NCBI RefSeq assembly: GCF_044359855.1
Contig: NZ_CP132291.1
Coordinates: forward strand, 1,054,001-1,118,000
Source: Rummeliibacillus pycnus_A
GTDB taxonomy: Bacteria > Bacillota > Bacilli > Bacillales_A > Planococcaceae
DNA: 64,000 nucleotides
Direction: 5' to 3'
In this document: piece after piece, positions 44,986-54,992 of the stretch
How positions within the stretch are numbered: the first letter of the stretch is position 1
Layout of the letters: each line of letters begins with the position of its first letter
Program-made: the position numbers and the translations under genes
The notes under the pieces: generated by a model
Told to the model about the DNA's origin: nothing
The model's input: only the letters and a program-made list of their open reading frames with translations
Database searches by the model: none

Positions 44986-45777
44986 TTAAACCGCTACCAT
45001 TTCAATACGAATCTTATCAGCAATCATTGCGATGAACTCAGAGTTTGTAGGTTTTGATTTTAAATGGTGTACTGTATAGCCAAACATTTTGGAAATAGAT
45101 TCATAGTTTCCACGATTCCATGCGACTTCGATAGCATGACGAATCGCACGCTCCACTCTAGAAGGCGTTGTATCGAATTTTTTCGCAATGTCTGGGTATA
45201 ACACCTTTGTGATCGAACCAAGCAATTCTACGTCAAGATAGACCATTTGAATCGCCTCACGGAGGTATGCATATCCTTTAATGTGAGCAGGAACACCAAT
45301 TTCTTTAATAATAGCTGTAATTGTGGCATCAAGTTGACGTTGATCTAATTTTTGCGGTTTAGAACCTTGTAAAATGCTGACACGTTTTTGTTTTTCAACC
45401 CGTTTACCAGCACATTGTAGAATTTTCGTCGCTAATCGATCAAATTCAAATGGCTTAAGCATGAAGTAAGAAGCGCCTAATTCAACAGCTTGCTTCATCA
45501 CATCTTCTTGACCGAAAGCTGTTAACATAATTACTTGAACGTTGTTATATTGTGGATTTTCATGCATTGTTTCAAGAACAGCTAACCCATCTAGATGCGG
45601 CATAATAATGTCCAATAATAGGACATCTGGAATTTGTTCTTCCAGCATTTTCAAACATTGTTTGCCATTAGTTGCTGTGTTAATCACTTCGATTTCAGAT
45701 TGATTTGAAAGATATTCCTCCATCATTTTAACTAATTCACTATTATCATCCACGATTGCAACTTTTACTCTCTCCAT
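44986..45777 (-). CDS. spo0A: Sporulation master regulator Spo0A
   Basis: 263 residues. The receiver domain has D10/D11, phospho-acceptor D56 (DVLLLDIIMP), T86 and K108; the C-terminal Spo0A domain contains the recognition helix region FDTTPSRVERAIRHAIEVAW. Final relay target controlling entry into sporulation. AAGGAGGAAC lies before the ATG. Two 0A-box-like sequences lie upstream. Confidence 0.98.
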   Translation of the reverse strand: MERVKVAIVDDNSELVKMMEEYLSNQSEIEVINTATNGKQCLKMLEEQIPDVLLLDIIMPHLDGLAVLETMHENPQYNNVQVIMLTAFGQEDVMKQAVELGASYFMLKPFEFDRLATKILQCAGKRVEKQKRVSILQGSKPQKLDQRQLDATITAIIKEIGVPAHIKGYAYLREAIQMVYLDVELLGSITKVLYPDIAKKFDTTPSRVERAIRHAIEVAWNRGNYESISKMFGYTVHHLKSKPTNSEFIAMIADKIRIEMVAV

Positions 45778-45864
45778 TAATGTTCCTCCTTAGTACTTCC
45801 TAAAATAAGATCAAAATCTGAGTATACTCTGAATGTAGACACGCTTTTGATACAAAATGGTTTA

Positions 45865-45941
45865 TTCGACAACTTCAGGGTTAGCCCTGCAAGTTTTTTA
45901 AAAATGAGTATGTTGGAATAGATATTTTCTTGATTTCGACA
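45865..45941 (-). promoter_or_regulatory. Two Spo0A boxes upstream of spo0A
   Basis: TGTCGAA occurs on the minus strand at 45865-45871 and 45935-45941, 70 bases apart, consistent with autoregulation. A CAGGG-N4-CCCTG hairpin lies between them. Confidence 0.65.
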
Positions 45942-46043
45942 AAATTATGTATATTTCATACCTGCTGTTTTCTTACCTTAATTGTAACAAATATTTATCC
46001 GAAAAAATATGATGCTTTTACTGTTTTCTTTATAAATAAGAGA

Positions 46044-46072
46044 AAATCCACCCGAAATGGGTGGATTTACAT
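46044..46072 (-). terminator. Terminator of spoIVB
   Basis: AAATCCACC and GGTGGATTT stem, then TTCTCTT on the minus strand. Confidence 0.7.
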
Positions 46073-46073
46073 A

Positions 46074-47033
46074 TTAAGCAGGTTGATTTTGGAGCATTTC
46101 AGTAATTGGTAATGCAGCCCCTTTTTCTGGACTTTCGATAAACATATGAGTTACTGCCCCTGCGAAGTGCCCGTTTTGTATAATAGGACTACCACTCATT
46201 CCTTGCAAAATGCCGCCTGTTTTTTCTTTTAATACGGGGTCTGTTATTTCAATTTGGAAGTTTTTCTCATTCACTTTTGTTATCGTAACATCAAATGACT
46301 CCACTTTTTTTCCTGATATAGTCGTTAATAATTTAGCAGGTCCTTTTTTGATTTCGGAAGGTTGCATAATTTCAATTGCTTCTGGTAAAGCTGGTTGTAT
46401 AGGTTTTTGCCATTTCCCAAAAATTCCATATACACTATTAGACACTATACTTCCGATTTGACCTTGAGCATTTTCAACTGCAGAGATTTTGTATCCTGGT
46501 TCGCCAGGAATACTTTTCTTAATATGCTCAATTCTTGCGTAAAAAATTGCGCCTTGATTGAATTGAGGTGGTTTTTGTAAAATTTGATCGATGATTTGAT
46601 GTCCTAATGCACCATATTGCTTGGTATCAGGATCTAAGAAGGTAAGTGTACCTATACCATCGGTTTCATCGCGAAGAAAATTCATTACGGATGTCATTTC
46701 TTCTCTTTTTACATCCAGTTTTTTATCTTTTTCATCTCTGTTAATGGTTAAAGTTATGGAGTCTTTATTGGAGGTTTTAACGATTTGATGAATGTTTTCG
46801 AGTTTTTTTACGGAAGTATCATTGACCATTTCAACAATATCCCCTCTTTTTAACCAACTTCCATTTTGTAATAACACATCATTTGAAACTGTAATGTCCG
46901 TTAATTGCAATTCCACACCAATTGAGTCTCCCATTGGGATAACCTTTTTCGCTGCACTTGCAATCGTTGTCCAGGATCCAAAAACGACAAGTAAAATAAA
47001 TAAGCTCAGAAAAGAGCGCTTCGCACTTTGCAT
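46074..47033 (-). CDS. spoIVB: SpoIVB peptidase (S55)
   Basis: 319 residues with a signal anchor (SLFILLVVFGSWTTIASAA), a PDZ region (LKRGDIVEMVNDTSVKKLEN) and the S55 protease domain: histidine in YGALGHQI and serine in LQGMSGSPIIQNG. In sporulation the forespore-made enzyme cleaves SpoIVFA to activate pro-sigma-K processing. It is clearly shorter than B. subtilis SpoIVB (about 426 residues), mainly before and within the PDZ region. Confidence 0.92.
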   Translation of the reverse strand: MQSAKRSFLSLFILLVVFGSWTTIASAAKKVIPMGDSIGVELQLTDITVSNDVLLQNGSWLKRGDIVEMVNDTSVKKLENIHQIVKTSNKDSITLTINRDEKDKKLDVKREEMTSVMNFLRDETDGIGTLTFLDPDTKQYGALGHQIIDQILQKPPQFNQGAIFYARIEHIKKSIPGEPGYKISAVENAQGQIGSIVSNSVYGIFGKWQKPIQPALPEAIEIMQPSEIKKGPAKLLTTISGKKVESFDVTITKVNEKNFQIEITDPVLKEKTGGILQGMSGSPIIQNGHFAGAVTHMFIESPEKGAALPITEMLQNQPA

Positions 47034-47115
47034 ATGTCACCTCCTTTTCACTTATCATGGCTTCTATTTGAATAGTTATGAAAGGTAAATATTTGTCTAC
47101 ACTTTGAACGTATAA

Positions 47116-47145
47116 AAAAGCATCTCACAAATATTTGTAAGATGC
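47116..47145 (-). terminator. Terminator of recN
   Basis: AAGCATCT and AGATGCTT arms around ACAAATATTTGT, then TTTTTT on the minus strand. Confidence 0.85.
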
Positions 47146-47210
47146 TTAAAATTTAGGTTTTTAACAGCGACTAAATTTATAAATATTAAGAAATTTTCAC
47201 TTCTGAATAA

Positions 47211-48908
47211 TTAAATCATTGCTTTTTTCCGTTCATCAGCAATTTGAATCAATTCTTTAGCATGTTGGAATGTCAATTCAGTTACTTCCGCTCCGGACAT
47301 GATACGACTGATTTCATCGATTCGATCATTACCAAAAATTTCAGTTAAAGATGTAAAAGTTCGATTTGTATCCTCTTGTTTTTGGATATGATAATGATGA
47401 TCTGCCATTGCTGCAACTTGAGGCAAATGGGAAATACATAGAACTTGAGAATGTATTGAAATTGCGGCAATTTTTTCTGCAATTGCTTGTGCAACTCTTC
47501 CACTGACGCCAGTATCTACTTCATCGAAAATGATTGATGTAATACCATTTGTTGTTGAGAAAATTGTTTTCAAAGCAAGCATAACACGAGAAAGTTCTCC
47601 ACCTGACGCAATTTTCGTAAGTGGTTTCGGTGGCTCTCCAACATTTGTAGCAATATAAAATACGATTCTGTCCAAACCATTATGATCAAATTGTTCTTCT
47701 TGTAATGATTCAAAATGAACGCTAAATTCCGCTTTTTCCATATACAATTCGCGTAATTGTTGCATAATAGCATCAGATAGTTTATTGCCTACTTTTTTAC
47801 GAATTACTGTTAATTCATTCGCTGTAACTTGAAGTTTTTTCCGAAGTTCAATTAATTGTTGTTCATTTTTTTGAATATTTTCATCACGATTTAATAAGGA
47901 TTCTAATTCTTCACCAATTTTTTCACGGTATTCTAAAATTTCCTGTAAAGTAGGTCCGTATTTGCGTTTCATTGATTGAATAAGTGCTAAACGGTGCTCT
48001 ACTTCATTTAATCGTTCTGGGTCGAATTCAAGATCATCTAAAATATTTTTTACACCAAATGCAGCTTCTTGTAGATTATAAAAGGCATTCGATACTGCAT
48101 CAGAATACTCTTTAAAGCTTTCATCTACTGTCGCAACATCTTCCAAATCTGCCATAGCTCGTCCAATCCAATCAAGTCCTTTTGACTCACCTAAGATTGC
48201 TTCATGAGCTGAATTCGAACATTCAAAAATTTTGTTGAAATTCATTAATCGACGACGTTCTTCGGTCAAATCTTCTTCCTCGCTTGGCTGGAATTTACAA
48301 GCGTCAATTTCTTTAATTTGAAATTGGTAAAGGTCAATTTTTTGAGCAACTTGTTGTTCGTTTACGGAAATAGCTGCAAGTTCCTTTTTCAATGATTTAT
48401 ATTCATCATACCGATTTAAATAGCGTGCTTTTACAGGCTCAATTTCATCTCCTGCAAATTGATCGAGCAATGATATATGGTGCTTATCATCCATCAATTC
48501 TTGGCTCTCATGTTGCCCGTGAATATCGATTAAAGTCGCACCGATTTCACGTAGTAGAGACAATGGGACAAGTTTTCCATTAATGCGACATACGCTTTTA
48601 CCGTTATCGTTTAAATCGCGACGTAAGATAATCATACCTTCTTCAATATCGATTCCTGCATCCGCACATTTTTCATACGCTAAATGACTGTCCTGTGCCA
48701 CTGTAAAAAGGCCTTCTAATTCAGCCTTTTTCGCACCATGTCTAATAAATTCTTGAGAACCTCGTCCACCCGCTAATAACTGAACAGCATCGATAATAAT
48801 GGATTTACCTGCACCAGTTTCCCCTGTTAACACTGTTAGTCCTTCTTGAAAATCAACAGTTAGCTCTTCTATAATTGCAAAATTTTTGATAGATAGCTCT
48901 TTTAACAA
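47211..48908 (-). CDS. recN: DNA repair protein RecN
   Basis: 565 residues, an SMC-like ATPase: Walker A GETGAGKSIIIDAVQLL near residue 33, long coiled coil in the middle, and signature/Walker B KIASGGELSRVMLALKTI with IIFDEVDTGVSG. Acts early in double-strand break repair. Follows argR by 26 bases, as in B. subtilis. Confidence 0.97.
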   Translation of the reverse strand: MLKELSIKNFAIIEELTVDFQEGLTVLTGETGAGKSIIIDAVQLLAGGRGSQEFIRHGAKKAELEGLFTVAQDSHLAYEKCADAGIDIEEGMIILRRDLNDNGKSVCRINGKLVPLSLLREIGATLIDIHGQHESQELMDDKHHISLLDQFAGDEIEPVKARYLNRYDEYKSLKKELAAISVNEQQVAQKIDLYQFQIKEIDACKFQPSEEEDLTEERRRLMNFNKIFECSNSAHEAILGESKGLDWIGRAMADLEDVATVDESFKEYSDAVSNAFYNLQEAAFGVKNILDDLEFDPERLNEVEHRLALIQSMKRKYGPTLQEILEYREKIGEELESLLNRDENIQKNEQQLIELRKKLQVTANELTVIRKKVGNKLSDAIMQQLRELYMEKAEFSVHFESLQEEQFDHNGLDRIVFYIATNVGEPPKPLTKIASGGELSRVMLALKTIFSTTNGITSIIFDEVDTGVSGRVAQAIAEKIAAISIHSQVLCISHLPQVAAMADHHYHIQKQEDTNRTFTSLTEIFGNDRIDEISRIMSGAEVTELTFQHAKELIQIADERKKAMI

Positions 48909-48934
48909 GACTATTTCACCCCGTCTTTATAAGC

Positions 48935-49384
48935 TTACAGCATTTCAATTAATCGATTTTTGATCGCATCTCGCTCTGTATCTGCACGACAAATAATGAG
49001 AATAGTGTCGTCACCACAAATTGTGCCTAAAATTTCCTCCCAATCTAAATGATCGAGTAAAGAGCCAATAGCATGTGCATTACCTGGTAATGTTTTCATG
49101 ACCAGCATATGGCTAGTTCCATCTATTGATACGAATGCATCTGCTAATGCACGATGTAGTTTTTGGATTGGATTGAAGCGTTGGTCAGCTGGTAAGCTAT
49201 ATTTATACCGTCCATCTTGTAATGGTACCTTAATAAGATGCAGTTCTTTAATATCACGAGAAATAGTTGCTTGGGTTACTTGATATCCTGCTTCTTTTAA
49301 CATATCGACTAAATCATCTTGCGTTTCAATTTCATTATTGGCAATCATATCACGAATTCTAATATGTCGTTGGCTTTTATTCAA
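48935..49384 (-). CDS. argR: Arginine repressor ArgR/AhrC
   Basis: 149 residues: N-terminal winged HTH (VTQATISRDIKELHLIKVPL) and C-terminal arginine-binding/hexamerisation domain with GTICGDDTILIICR. Regulates arginine biosynthesis and catabolism. Confidence 0.96.
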   Translation of the reverse strand: MNKSQRHIRIRDMIANNEIETQDDLVDMLKEAGYQVTQATISRDIKELHLIKVPLQDGRYKYSLPADQRFNPIQKLHRALADAFVSIDGTSHMLVMKTLPGNAHAIGSLLDHLDWEEILGTICGDDTILIICRADTERDAIKNRLIEML

Positions 49385-49394
49385 TTGTTTTCAC

Positions 49395-49425
49395 CTCTAT
49401 GCATAATTATGCTCATTCATAAATA
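49395..49425. promoter_or_regulatory. Candidate ARG box upstream of argR
   Basis: Palindrome GCATAATTATGC (49401-49412) followed by TCATTCATAAATA, resembling paired ARG half-sites, directly before argR. Autoregulation inferred. Confidence 0.4.
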
Positions 49426-49454
49426 ACGTAACATTTTTTCTTTATTTTAACAAG

Positions 49455-49487
49455 AAAAAACACGGTCCGACAAAGCTAGGACCGCGT
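49455..49487 (-). terminator. Terminator after tlyA
   Basis: ACGCGGTCC and GGACCGTGT stem, then TTTTTT on the minus strand, adjoining the tlyA stop. Confidence 0.8.
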
Positions 49488-50308
49488 TATTTCAGTTGTT
49501 GATGTGCTTCTTTAACTAAGGAAGTAAAATCCGTGTAGGATTCAATTTCTTCTCCTGGCTTTGGATTATATAGATGAAATAGAAACTCAATATTCCCCTC
49601 TCCACCTGTTATTGGTGAGTAGGAAGCATCTTTTACAACAAAACCAATTGATTTAGAAAAAGTTGCGATTTTATCTAATACTTCTAAATGAGTTTTCGCC
49701 TCACGGACGACTCCTTTTTTTCCTACTTTTTCTTTTCCTGCTTCGAATTGTGGTTTCACAAGAGCTACCACATCTCCTCCAGGTAATAGAAGTGTTTTCA
49801 ATACTGGGAGAATCAATTCTAAAGAAATAAAGGATACATCAATTGTTGCGAAATTTGGAAGACCTTCAATTAAATCAGGGGCTGTAACATAACGGAAGTT
49901 TGTTTTCTCCATTACTGTTACACGTTCATCAGAACGAATTTTCCATGCTAACTGATTGGAGCCAACATCTAATGCATAGCAATGTTTTGCACCGTTTTGT
50001 AATGCACAATCTGTAAAGCCGCCTGTTGATGATCCAATATCTAGCATTAGTTTATCTTTTACATCAACATCGAATAGTTTCAATGCTTTTTCTAATTTTA
50101 AACCGCCACGACTAACATATGGTAATTGATGTCCTTTAATTGTCAATTCGCAATCGACGGGGATTTTTTCCCCCGCCTTATCGATACGAACTTCTTTTGA
50201 GAACACAAGTCCTGCCATAATCGTACGTTTTGCTTTTTCACGTGTTTCGCATAAGCCACGTTGAACTAATAATATATCAACGCGTTCTTTTGGTATTTTT
50301 GTTGTCAT
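49487..50308 (-). CDS. tlyA: TlyA family rRNA 2'-O-methyltransferase (YqxC)
   Basis: 273 residues: S4 RNA-binding domain (RVDILLVQRGLCETREKAKR) and FtsJ-like SAM domain (LMLDIGSSTGGFTDCALQNG). Predicted to methylate ribosomal RNA; hemolysin naming is historical. Coupled to dxs: its start and the dxs stop share base 50308. Confidence 0.93.
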   Translation of the reverse strand: MTTKIPKERVDILLVQRGLCETREKAKRTIMAGLVFSKEVRIDKAGEKIPVDCELTIKGHQLPYVSRGGLKLEKALKLFDVDVKDKLMLDIGSSTGGFTDCALQNGAKHCYALDVGSNQLAWKIRSDERVTVMEKTNFRYVTAPDLIEGLPNFATIDVSFISLELILPVLKTLLLPGGDVVALVKPQFEAGKEKVGKKGVVREAKTHLEVLDKIATFSKSIGFVVKDASYSPITGGEGNIEFLFHLYNPKPGEEIESYTDFTSLVKEAHQQLK

Positions 50309-52215
50309 TATGCTTTTAAACCTGCTTGCTTATTCGAATTTTTGGCTACTAATTCTTCGATACGTTTTACTGCTTCCTCGTCTGTAATATGCAAATCGCG
50401 AAGCAATAAATCGACACTACCATGTTCTACGAAGACATCTGGAATACCCATGCGATCGATTATGTCTGTTGAGTAGTCATGATCATTAGCAAATTCTAAT
50501 ACAGCACTACCAAATCCACCCTCAAGCATAGCTTCTTCAATCGTTAATATTGGTTTTCCGCTTTGCATTAATCGGTGAAGCATATTCTCATCCATTGGTT
50601 TGATGAAACGTGCATTGATAATTTCAACTTTAATCCCCTTAGCTGCAAGTATATTTGCTGCGTCTTCTGCTAGAGGTATGGTTGTACCAAATGTCACGAT
50701 TGCTGCATCTTTTCCTTCTCTTAGCACTTCCCATGAACCAATTTGGATATTGTGTAATTCTTCATCCATAGGCACACCTAAACCATTACCTCTTGGATAA
50801 CGAAGTGCAATTGGACCGTCATCATAATCTAATGCGGTTTTCACCATATGTTGTCCTTCATTTTCATCTTTTGGCATCATAATCACAATATTCGGCATAT
50901 GTCGTAAAAATGCAATATCAAAGACACCTTGGTGGGTTTCTCCATCTGCTCCAACTAGTCCTGCTCGGTCAATTCCGATGAAGACATTTAGATTTTGACG
51001 ACAAATATCATGTAACATTTGATCATAAGCACGTTGTAAGAATGTAGAGTAAATCGCTAAAAACGGTTTCGTTCCAGACTCAGCCATTCCAGCTGCCATG
51101 GTAGCTGCATGTTGTTCTGCAATACCAACATCAAAGAAACGATTTGGAAATTCTTTCGCAAAACCTTCCAGTTTTGATCCAACTGGCATTGCTGGTGTGA
51201 TAGTTACAACACGCTTATCTACGCGAGCAATTCTTGTAACTGTATCTGCAATCAATTTAGACCATCCGGGTGCAGTCGTGCTTGATTTCACAAAGTCTCC
51301 TGTTTCAATTTTATAAGGACCTGTTCCATGCCAAGTACCGATTGTATCAGTTTCAGCTGGTAAATAGCCTTTACCTTTTTTCGTGACAACGTGAATAATA
51401 ACGGGACCTTGCATTTTTTTGGCATTTTGTAATGTTGCTTCGAGTGTTTCAAAATTATGACCATCAATCGGTCCAAGATATGTGAAACCTAACTCTTCAA
51501 AGAACACACCTGATACAAGTAAATATTTTAAGCTATCTTTTACTCGTTCAGCTGTAGAAGCTAATTTTCCACCAACTGCTGGAATTTTCTTCAATAAACC
51601 TTCTAAATCGTCTTTTGCTTTGTTATATTGGTTCGCTGTGCGAAGACGACCTAAAATATTATGCATAGCACCAACATTCGGAGCGATAGACATTTCGTTG
51701 TCATTTAAAATAACAATCATATTCTTTTTTTCATGCCCAATATGATTTAGTGCCTCTAGGGCCATACCACCTGTTAAAGCACCATCACCAATAATTGGAA
51801 CGATATAGTTGTGTTCACCTTTAACATCGCGTGCAGCTGCCATGCCCATAGCTGCAGAGAGTGATGTGGAACTGTGTCCTGTTTCCCAAACATCGTGTTC
51901 ACTTTCATTACGTTTAGGGAAACCACATAAACCTTTATATTGACGGAGTGTATCAAATTCTGATGCACGACCAGTTAAAATTTTATGGACGTAGGCTTGA
52001 TGTCCAACATCAAAAAGAAATTTATCTTTAGGACTATTAAAAGCACGATGAAGTGCAATTGTTAGCTCAACAACCCCTAGGTTCGGACCTATATGCCCAC
52101 CTGTTTTTGAGCATTTTTCAATTAAAAACTTTCGAATATCATAGCTCAGATCTCGAAGTTGTTTCGTATTTAATTCTTTCAAAAAGGATGGACTAGATAT
52201 ACTGTTTAAATCCAT
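50308..52215 (-). CDS. dxs: 1-deoxy-D-xylulose-5-phosphate synthase
   Basis: About 635 residues. ThDP motif GDGALTGGMALEALNHIGHE with NDNEMSIAPNVG, and the transketolase Pyr domain (DVGIAEQHAATMAAGMAESG). First step of the MEP isoprenoid pathway, next to ispA. I favour MDLNSISSPSFLKEL (ATG 52215); a second ATG six bases upstream is equally close to AAAAGGTG. Confidence 0.96.
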   Translation of the reverse strand: MDLNSISSPSFLKELNTKQLRDLSYDIRKFLIEKCSKTGGHIGPNLGVVELTIALHRAFNSPKDKFLFDVGHQAYVHKILTGRASEFDTLRQYKGLCGFPKRNESEHDVWETGHSSTSLSAAMGMAAARDVKGEHNYIVPIIGDGALTGGMALEALNHIGHEKKNMIVILNDNEMSIAPNVGAMHNILGRLRTANQYNKAKDDLEGLLKKIPAVGGKLASTAERVKDSLKYLLVSGVFFEELGFTYLGPIDGHNFETLEATLQNAKKMQGPVIIHVVTKKGKGYLPAETDTIGTWHGTGPYKIETGDFVKSSTTAPGWSKLIADTVTRIARVDKRVVTITPAMPVGSKLEGFAKEFPNRFFDVGIAEQHAATMAAGMAESGTKPFLAIYSTFLQRAYDQMLHDICRQNLNVFIGIDRAGLVGADGETHQGVFDIAFLRHMPNIVIMMPKDENEGQHMVKTALDYDDGPIALRYPRGNGLGVPMDEELHNIQIGSWEVLREGKDAAIVTFGTTIPLAEDAANILAAKGIKVEIINARFIKPMDENMLHRLMQSGKPILTIEEAMLEGGFGSAVLEFANDHDYSTDIIDRMGIPDVFVEHGSVDLLLRDLHITDEEAVKRIEELVAKNSNKQAGLKA

Positions 52216-52307
52216 CGCCATCACACACCTTTTCATTATAGATTCATCGCACAATGTTTTTTACCATTATAACAGTGATAATCAATTGCACAAAATTAAA
52301 TGGGCTG

Positions 52308-53192
52308 TTATTTGTTACGATGAACAATATATTCAGCAAACTCTTTCAATAAATTACTTTCAGATGGCAATTTTCCCAATGCTTCAATAGCCAAATTATA
52401 ATGTGTATGAAGTTTTTCTTTTGCACCATCTAATGTTAAAAGTGCAGGGTAAGTGCTCTTATCACTCGCAACATCTTTTCCTGCTGTTTTACCTAATTGT
52501 TCTGTAGTTCCTACTATATCAAGGATATCATCTTGTATCTGGAAGCATAGACCAATATGATTTGCATATTCAACCAAGATAGCCTTTTCTTCTTTTGAGG
52601 CACCTGCTAAAATAGCTCCAGATTCAATACTAAATCGTAATATAGCACCTGTTTTATTGACATGAACGTTTTCAAGTTCTTCTAATGTCAATTGCTTTGT
52701 TTCACCTTCGATATCTAGGATTTGACCTCCTACCATACCTTCAGCACCTGCTGCAACACTTAGCTTATCGATAAGTTCTAAACGTTTTTCGGCGTCAACT
52801 TGTTCCATTCGAGCTAAAATACCAAATGCAATCGTATTGAGTGCATCTCCAGCTAATGTTGCAAATGCATCACCATATACTTTATGGTTCGTCAATTTAC
52901 CTCGGCGATAATCGTCATTATCCATACTTGGCAGATCATCATGGATCAATGAATAGGTATGAATCATTTCAATGACAGCACCTACAGTGTAAGCTGCATC
53001 ATCTTTTACATTGAAATGATCCATAACAGCTAATACAAATAGCGGACGAACTCTTTTACCACCTGCGTTTAAGGAGTAAAGCATTGCTTCTTTTAATATT
53101 TCTGGTGCTGTAATCTCTTTCACAAGATCATTCATACGTTGTTCAACGACAGGAATGTTCTCAATCATAAATGCTTTCAATTGTTGCGTCAT
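52308..53192 (-). CDS. ispA: Farnesyl diphosphate synthase
   Basis: 294 residues with both aspartate-rich motifs: HDDLPSMDNDDYRRG and QIQDDILDIVGT. Chain length before the first motif (YSLIHDDLP) fits C15 synthesis. Stop of xseB directly adjoins its start. Confidence 0.94.
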   Translation of the reverse strand: MTQQLKAFMIENIPVVEQRMNDLVKEITAPEILKEAMLYSLNAGGKRVRPLFVLAVMDHFNVKDDAAYTVGAVIEMIHTYSLIHDDLPSMDNDDYRRGKLTNHKVYGDAFATLAGDALNTIAFGILARMEQVDAEKRLELIDKLSVAAGAEGMVGGQILDIEGETKQLTLEELENVHVNKTGAILRFSIESGAILAGASKEEKAILVEYANHIGLCFQIQDDILDIVGTTEQLGKTAGKDVASDKSTYPALLTLDGAKEKLHTHYNLAIEALGKLPSESNLLKEFAEYIVHRNK

Positions 53193-53432
53193 TTACTTTT
53201 TTCCCTCTTCTCCTGCTGGTTCAAACGGCTGTTCATTTCCGTTTTCATCCATAACGGAAACTAGTTGTTCTTCAGCTTTAGTCAATTGTTCATGGCAAAA
53301 CTGAGATAATTTCATTCCTTTTTTGTACAGTTCAATAGCATCTTCTAATGGAACTTCACCTTGTTCTAGTTGATGTACTATTTCTTCAAGATCATTGATC
53401 GATGTCGCAAATGTTTGTTTTTTACCAGTCAT
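53193..53432 (-). CDS. xseB: Exodeoxyribonuclease VII small subunit
   Basis: 79 residues: FATSINDLEEIVHQLEQGEV and PLEDAIELYKKGMKLSQFCH are typical helices of XseB. Lies three bases after xseA. Confidence 0.95.
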   Translation of the reverse strand: MTGKKQTFATSINDLEEIVHQLEQGEVPLEDAIELYKKGMKLSQFCHEQLTKAEEQLVSVMDENGNEQPFEPAGEEGKK

Positions 53433-53435
53433 CTC

Positions 53436-54791
53436 TTATACTCCTTTATCTTCCATTGTAATAGATGTAATGGTTGCAGTTGCTTTGCCGTCATGTAGAT
53501 GAAATTCTACCTCATCTTTTTCCTTAATATCCTGGATTGATTTTAGTACCTGTCCATTATGATAAGTAAGGCTATATCCACGTGTCATAATAGATAATGG
53601 ATTTAATGCTTCTAGTGTTCGAATAACAGAACGAAATTCTTCTTTTTTTTGATTGATCATTTGTAAGACCGCTATTTTCAATAATTTCTCATCATTCTCT
53701 ACTCGCTTTTTTTCATAGCGAAGTTGTTGAATTGGTGAACGAATTTGCAAACGATGATCCATTTGATTAACTAATAGTTTCTGGTTTTTTATATAGTTCA
53801 CAATACTTTGTTGTAATTGTTCGTCTATTCTCGAAACATGCTCGATAAATGGTCGAAATAATCGATCAGGATAGGCTAGTGGATAGGATTTTTGTAAGCG
53901 CTCTAATTTTGCTTTCTCGTGTTTGATTCTTGCTTGAGTTAACTGGAATAATTGAGCTTTTCTTGTAAGCAAATATTTGGCCAAATCCTCGCTGCTAGGT
54001 ACTGCTCGTTTTGCAGCTGCAGTTGGCGTGGCAGCTCGCACATCTGCTACCAAATCAGCGATCGTTGTATCTGTTTCATGACCTACACCACTTATTATTG
54101 GCAGATCACTTTCAAATATTGCCCGGGCAACAATTTCTTCGTTAAAAGCCCATAAATCCTCTATCGAACCGCCACCACGTGCAACGATTAAAGTATCAAT
54201 ACCAGAAGTATTATTCGCCTGTTCAATCGCCTTTACTATACTTTTGGCAGCATGCTCCCCTTGTACAAGCGCGGGGAATATCACAATATCTGTTAATTTA
54301 TAATGTTGTTTGATGGTCGTACAAATATCTCGAATTGCAGCACCGGTTGAGGCTGTTACGACAGCAACCCTTCTTGGGAAAGTTGGAATTGGTTTTTTAT
54401 ATAAATCAGAAAAAAGTCCTTCTTTTTCAAGCTTTTCTTTCAGCTGTTCAAAGGCTAAATATAAACTACCAAGTCCATCTGGATCCATTGATTGAGCATA
54501 AAGTTGATATTGTCCGCCACCTTCATACACATTAACATCACCTTTTATAAGCACTTTCATTCCGCTCTCAGGTTTAAACTTCAATTGTTTTGCATGTGCG
54601 GCAAACATTAATGCCTTAATCTGTGTTTTTTCATCTTTCAATGTGAAATAGATATGGCCTGAACCTATATGGTGTTTGACATTTGAAAGTTCTCCTTTTA
54701 CGTAAACATTACGTAAATGAGGATCTACGTCAAATTTCTTTTTGATATATTTTGTTAAAGCTTGGACTGTTAAATAAGGTGTGCTTGTCAA
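53436..54791 (-). CDS. xseA: Exodeoxyribonuclease VII large subunit
   Basis: 451 residues: OB-fold N-terminus (VYVKGELSNVKHHIGSGHIY), the exonuclease domain (VARGGGSIEDLWAFNEEIVA and SGVGHETDTTIADLVADVRA) and a coiled-coil C-terminal segment for XseB binding. Degrades single-stranded DNA. Confidence 0.96.
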   Translation of the reverse strand: MTSTPYLTVQALTKYIKKKFDVDPHLRNVYVKGELSNVKHHIGSGHIYFTLKDEKTQIKALMFAAHAKQLKFKPESGMKVLIKGDVNVYEGGGQYQLYAQSMDPDGLGSLYLAFEQLKEKLEKEGLFSDLYKKPIPTFPRRVAVVTASTGAAIRDICTTIKQHYKLTDIVIFPALVQGEHAAKSIVKAIEQANNTSGIDTLIVARGGGSIEDLWAFNEEIVARAIFESDLPIISGVGHETDTTIADLVADVRAATPTAAAKRAVPSSEDLAKYLLTRKAQLFQLTQARIKHEKAKLERLQKSYPLAYPDRLFRPFIEHVSRIDEQLQQSIVNYIKNQKLLVNQMDHRLQIRSPIQQLRYEKKRVENDEKLLKIAVLQMINQKKEEFRSVIRTLEALNPLSIMTRGYSLTYHNGQVLKSIQDIKEKDEVEFHLHDGKATATITSITMEDKGV

Positions 54792-54879
54792 AACCTCAAA
54801 CTCCTTATCTATTCGCTTTGTTAGCGTTTGCTATGTAGCGATTTGTTAAGTAATTAGCTTCACGTTTCTAGCTACGGTG

Positions 54880-54922
54880 TGTTTAGGCTATCTTCCTTGA
54901 TTGTCCACTTCAGCATTTAAGT
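54880..54922. repeat. Short intergenic repeat B
   Basis: TAGGCTATCTTCCTTGATTG and CACTTCAGCATTTAA match repeat A at 30745-30842. Confidence 0.45.
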
Positions 54923-54957
54923 AAAAGAGCTGTCTTTCGCTAGAAAAACAGCCCTTG
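54923..54957 (-). terminator. Terminator of folD
   Basis: AAGGGCTGT and ACAGCTCTT arms followed by TTACTT on the minus strand; separates nusB-folD from xseA. Confidence 0.6.
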
Positions 54958-54992
54958 ACGTTACTATTTTACATGTTTTGTGTTCATTTGTC

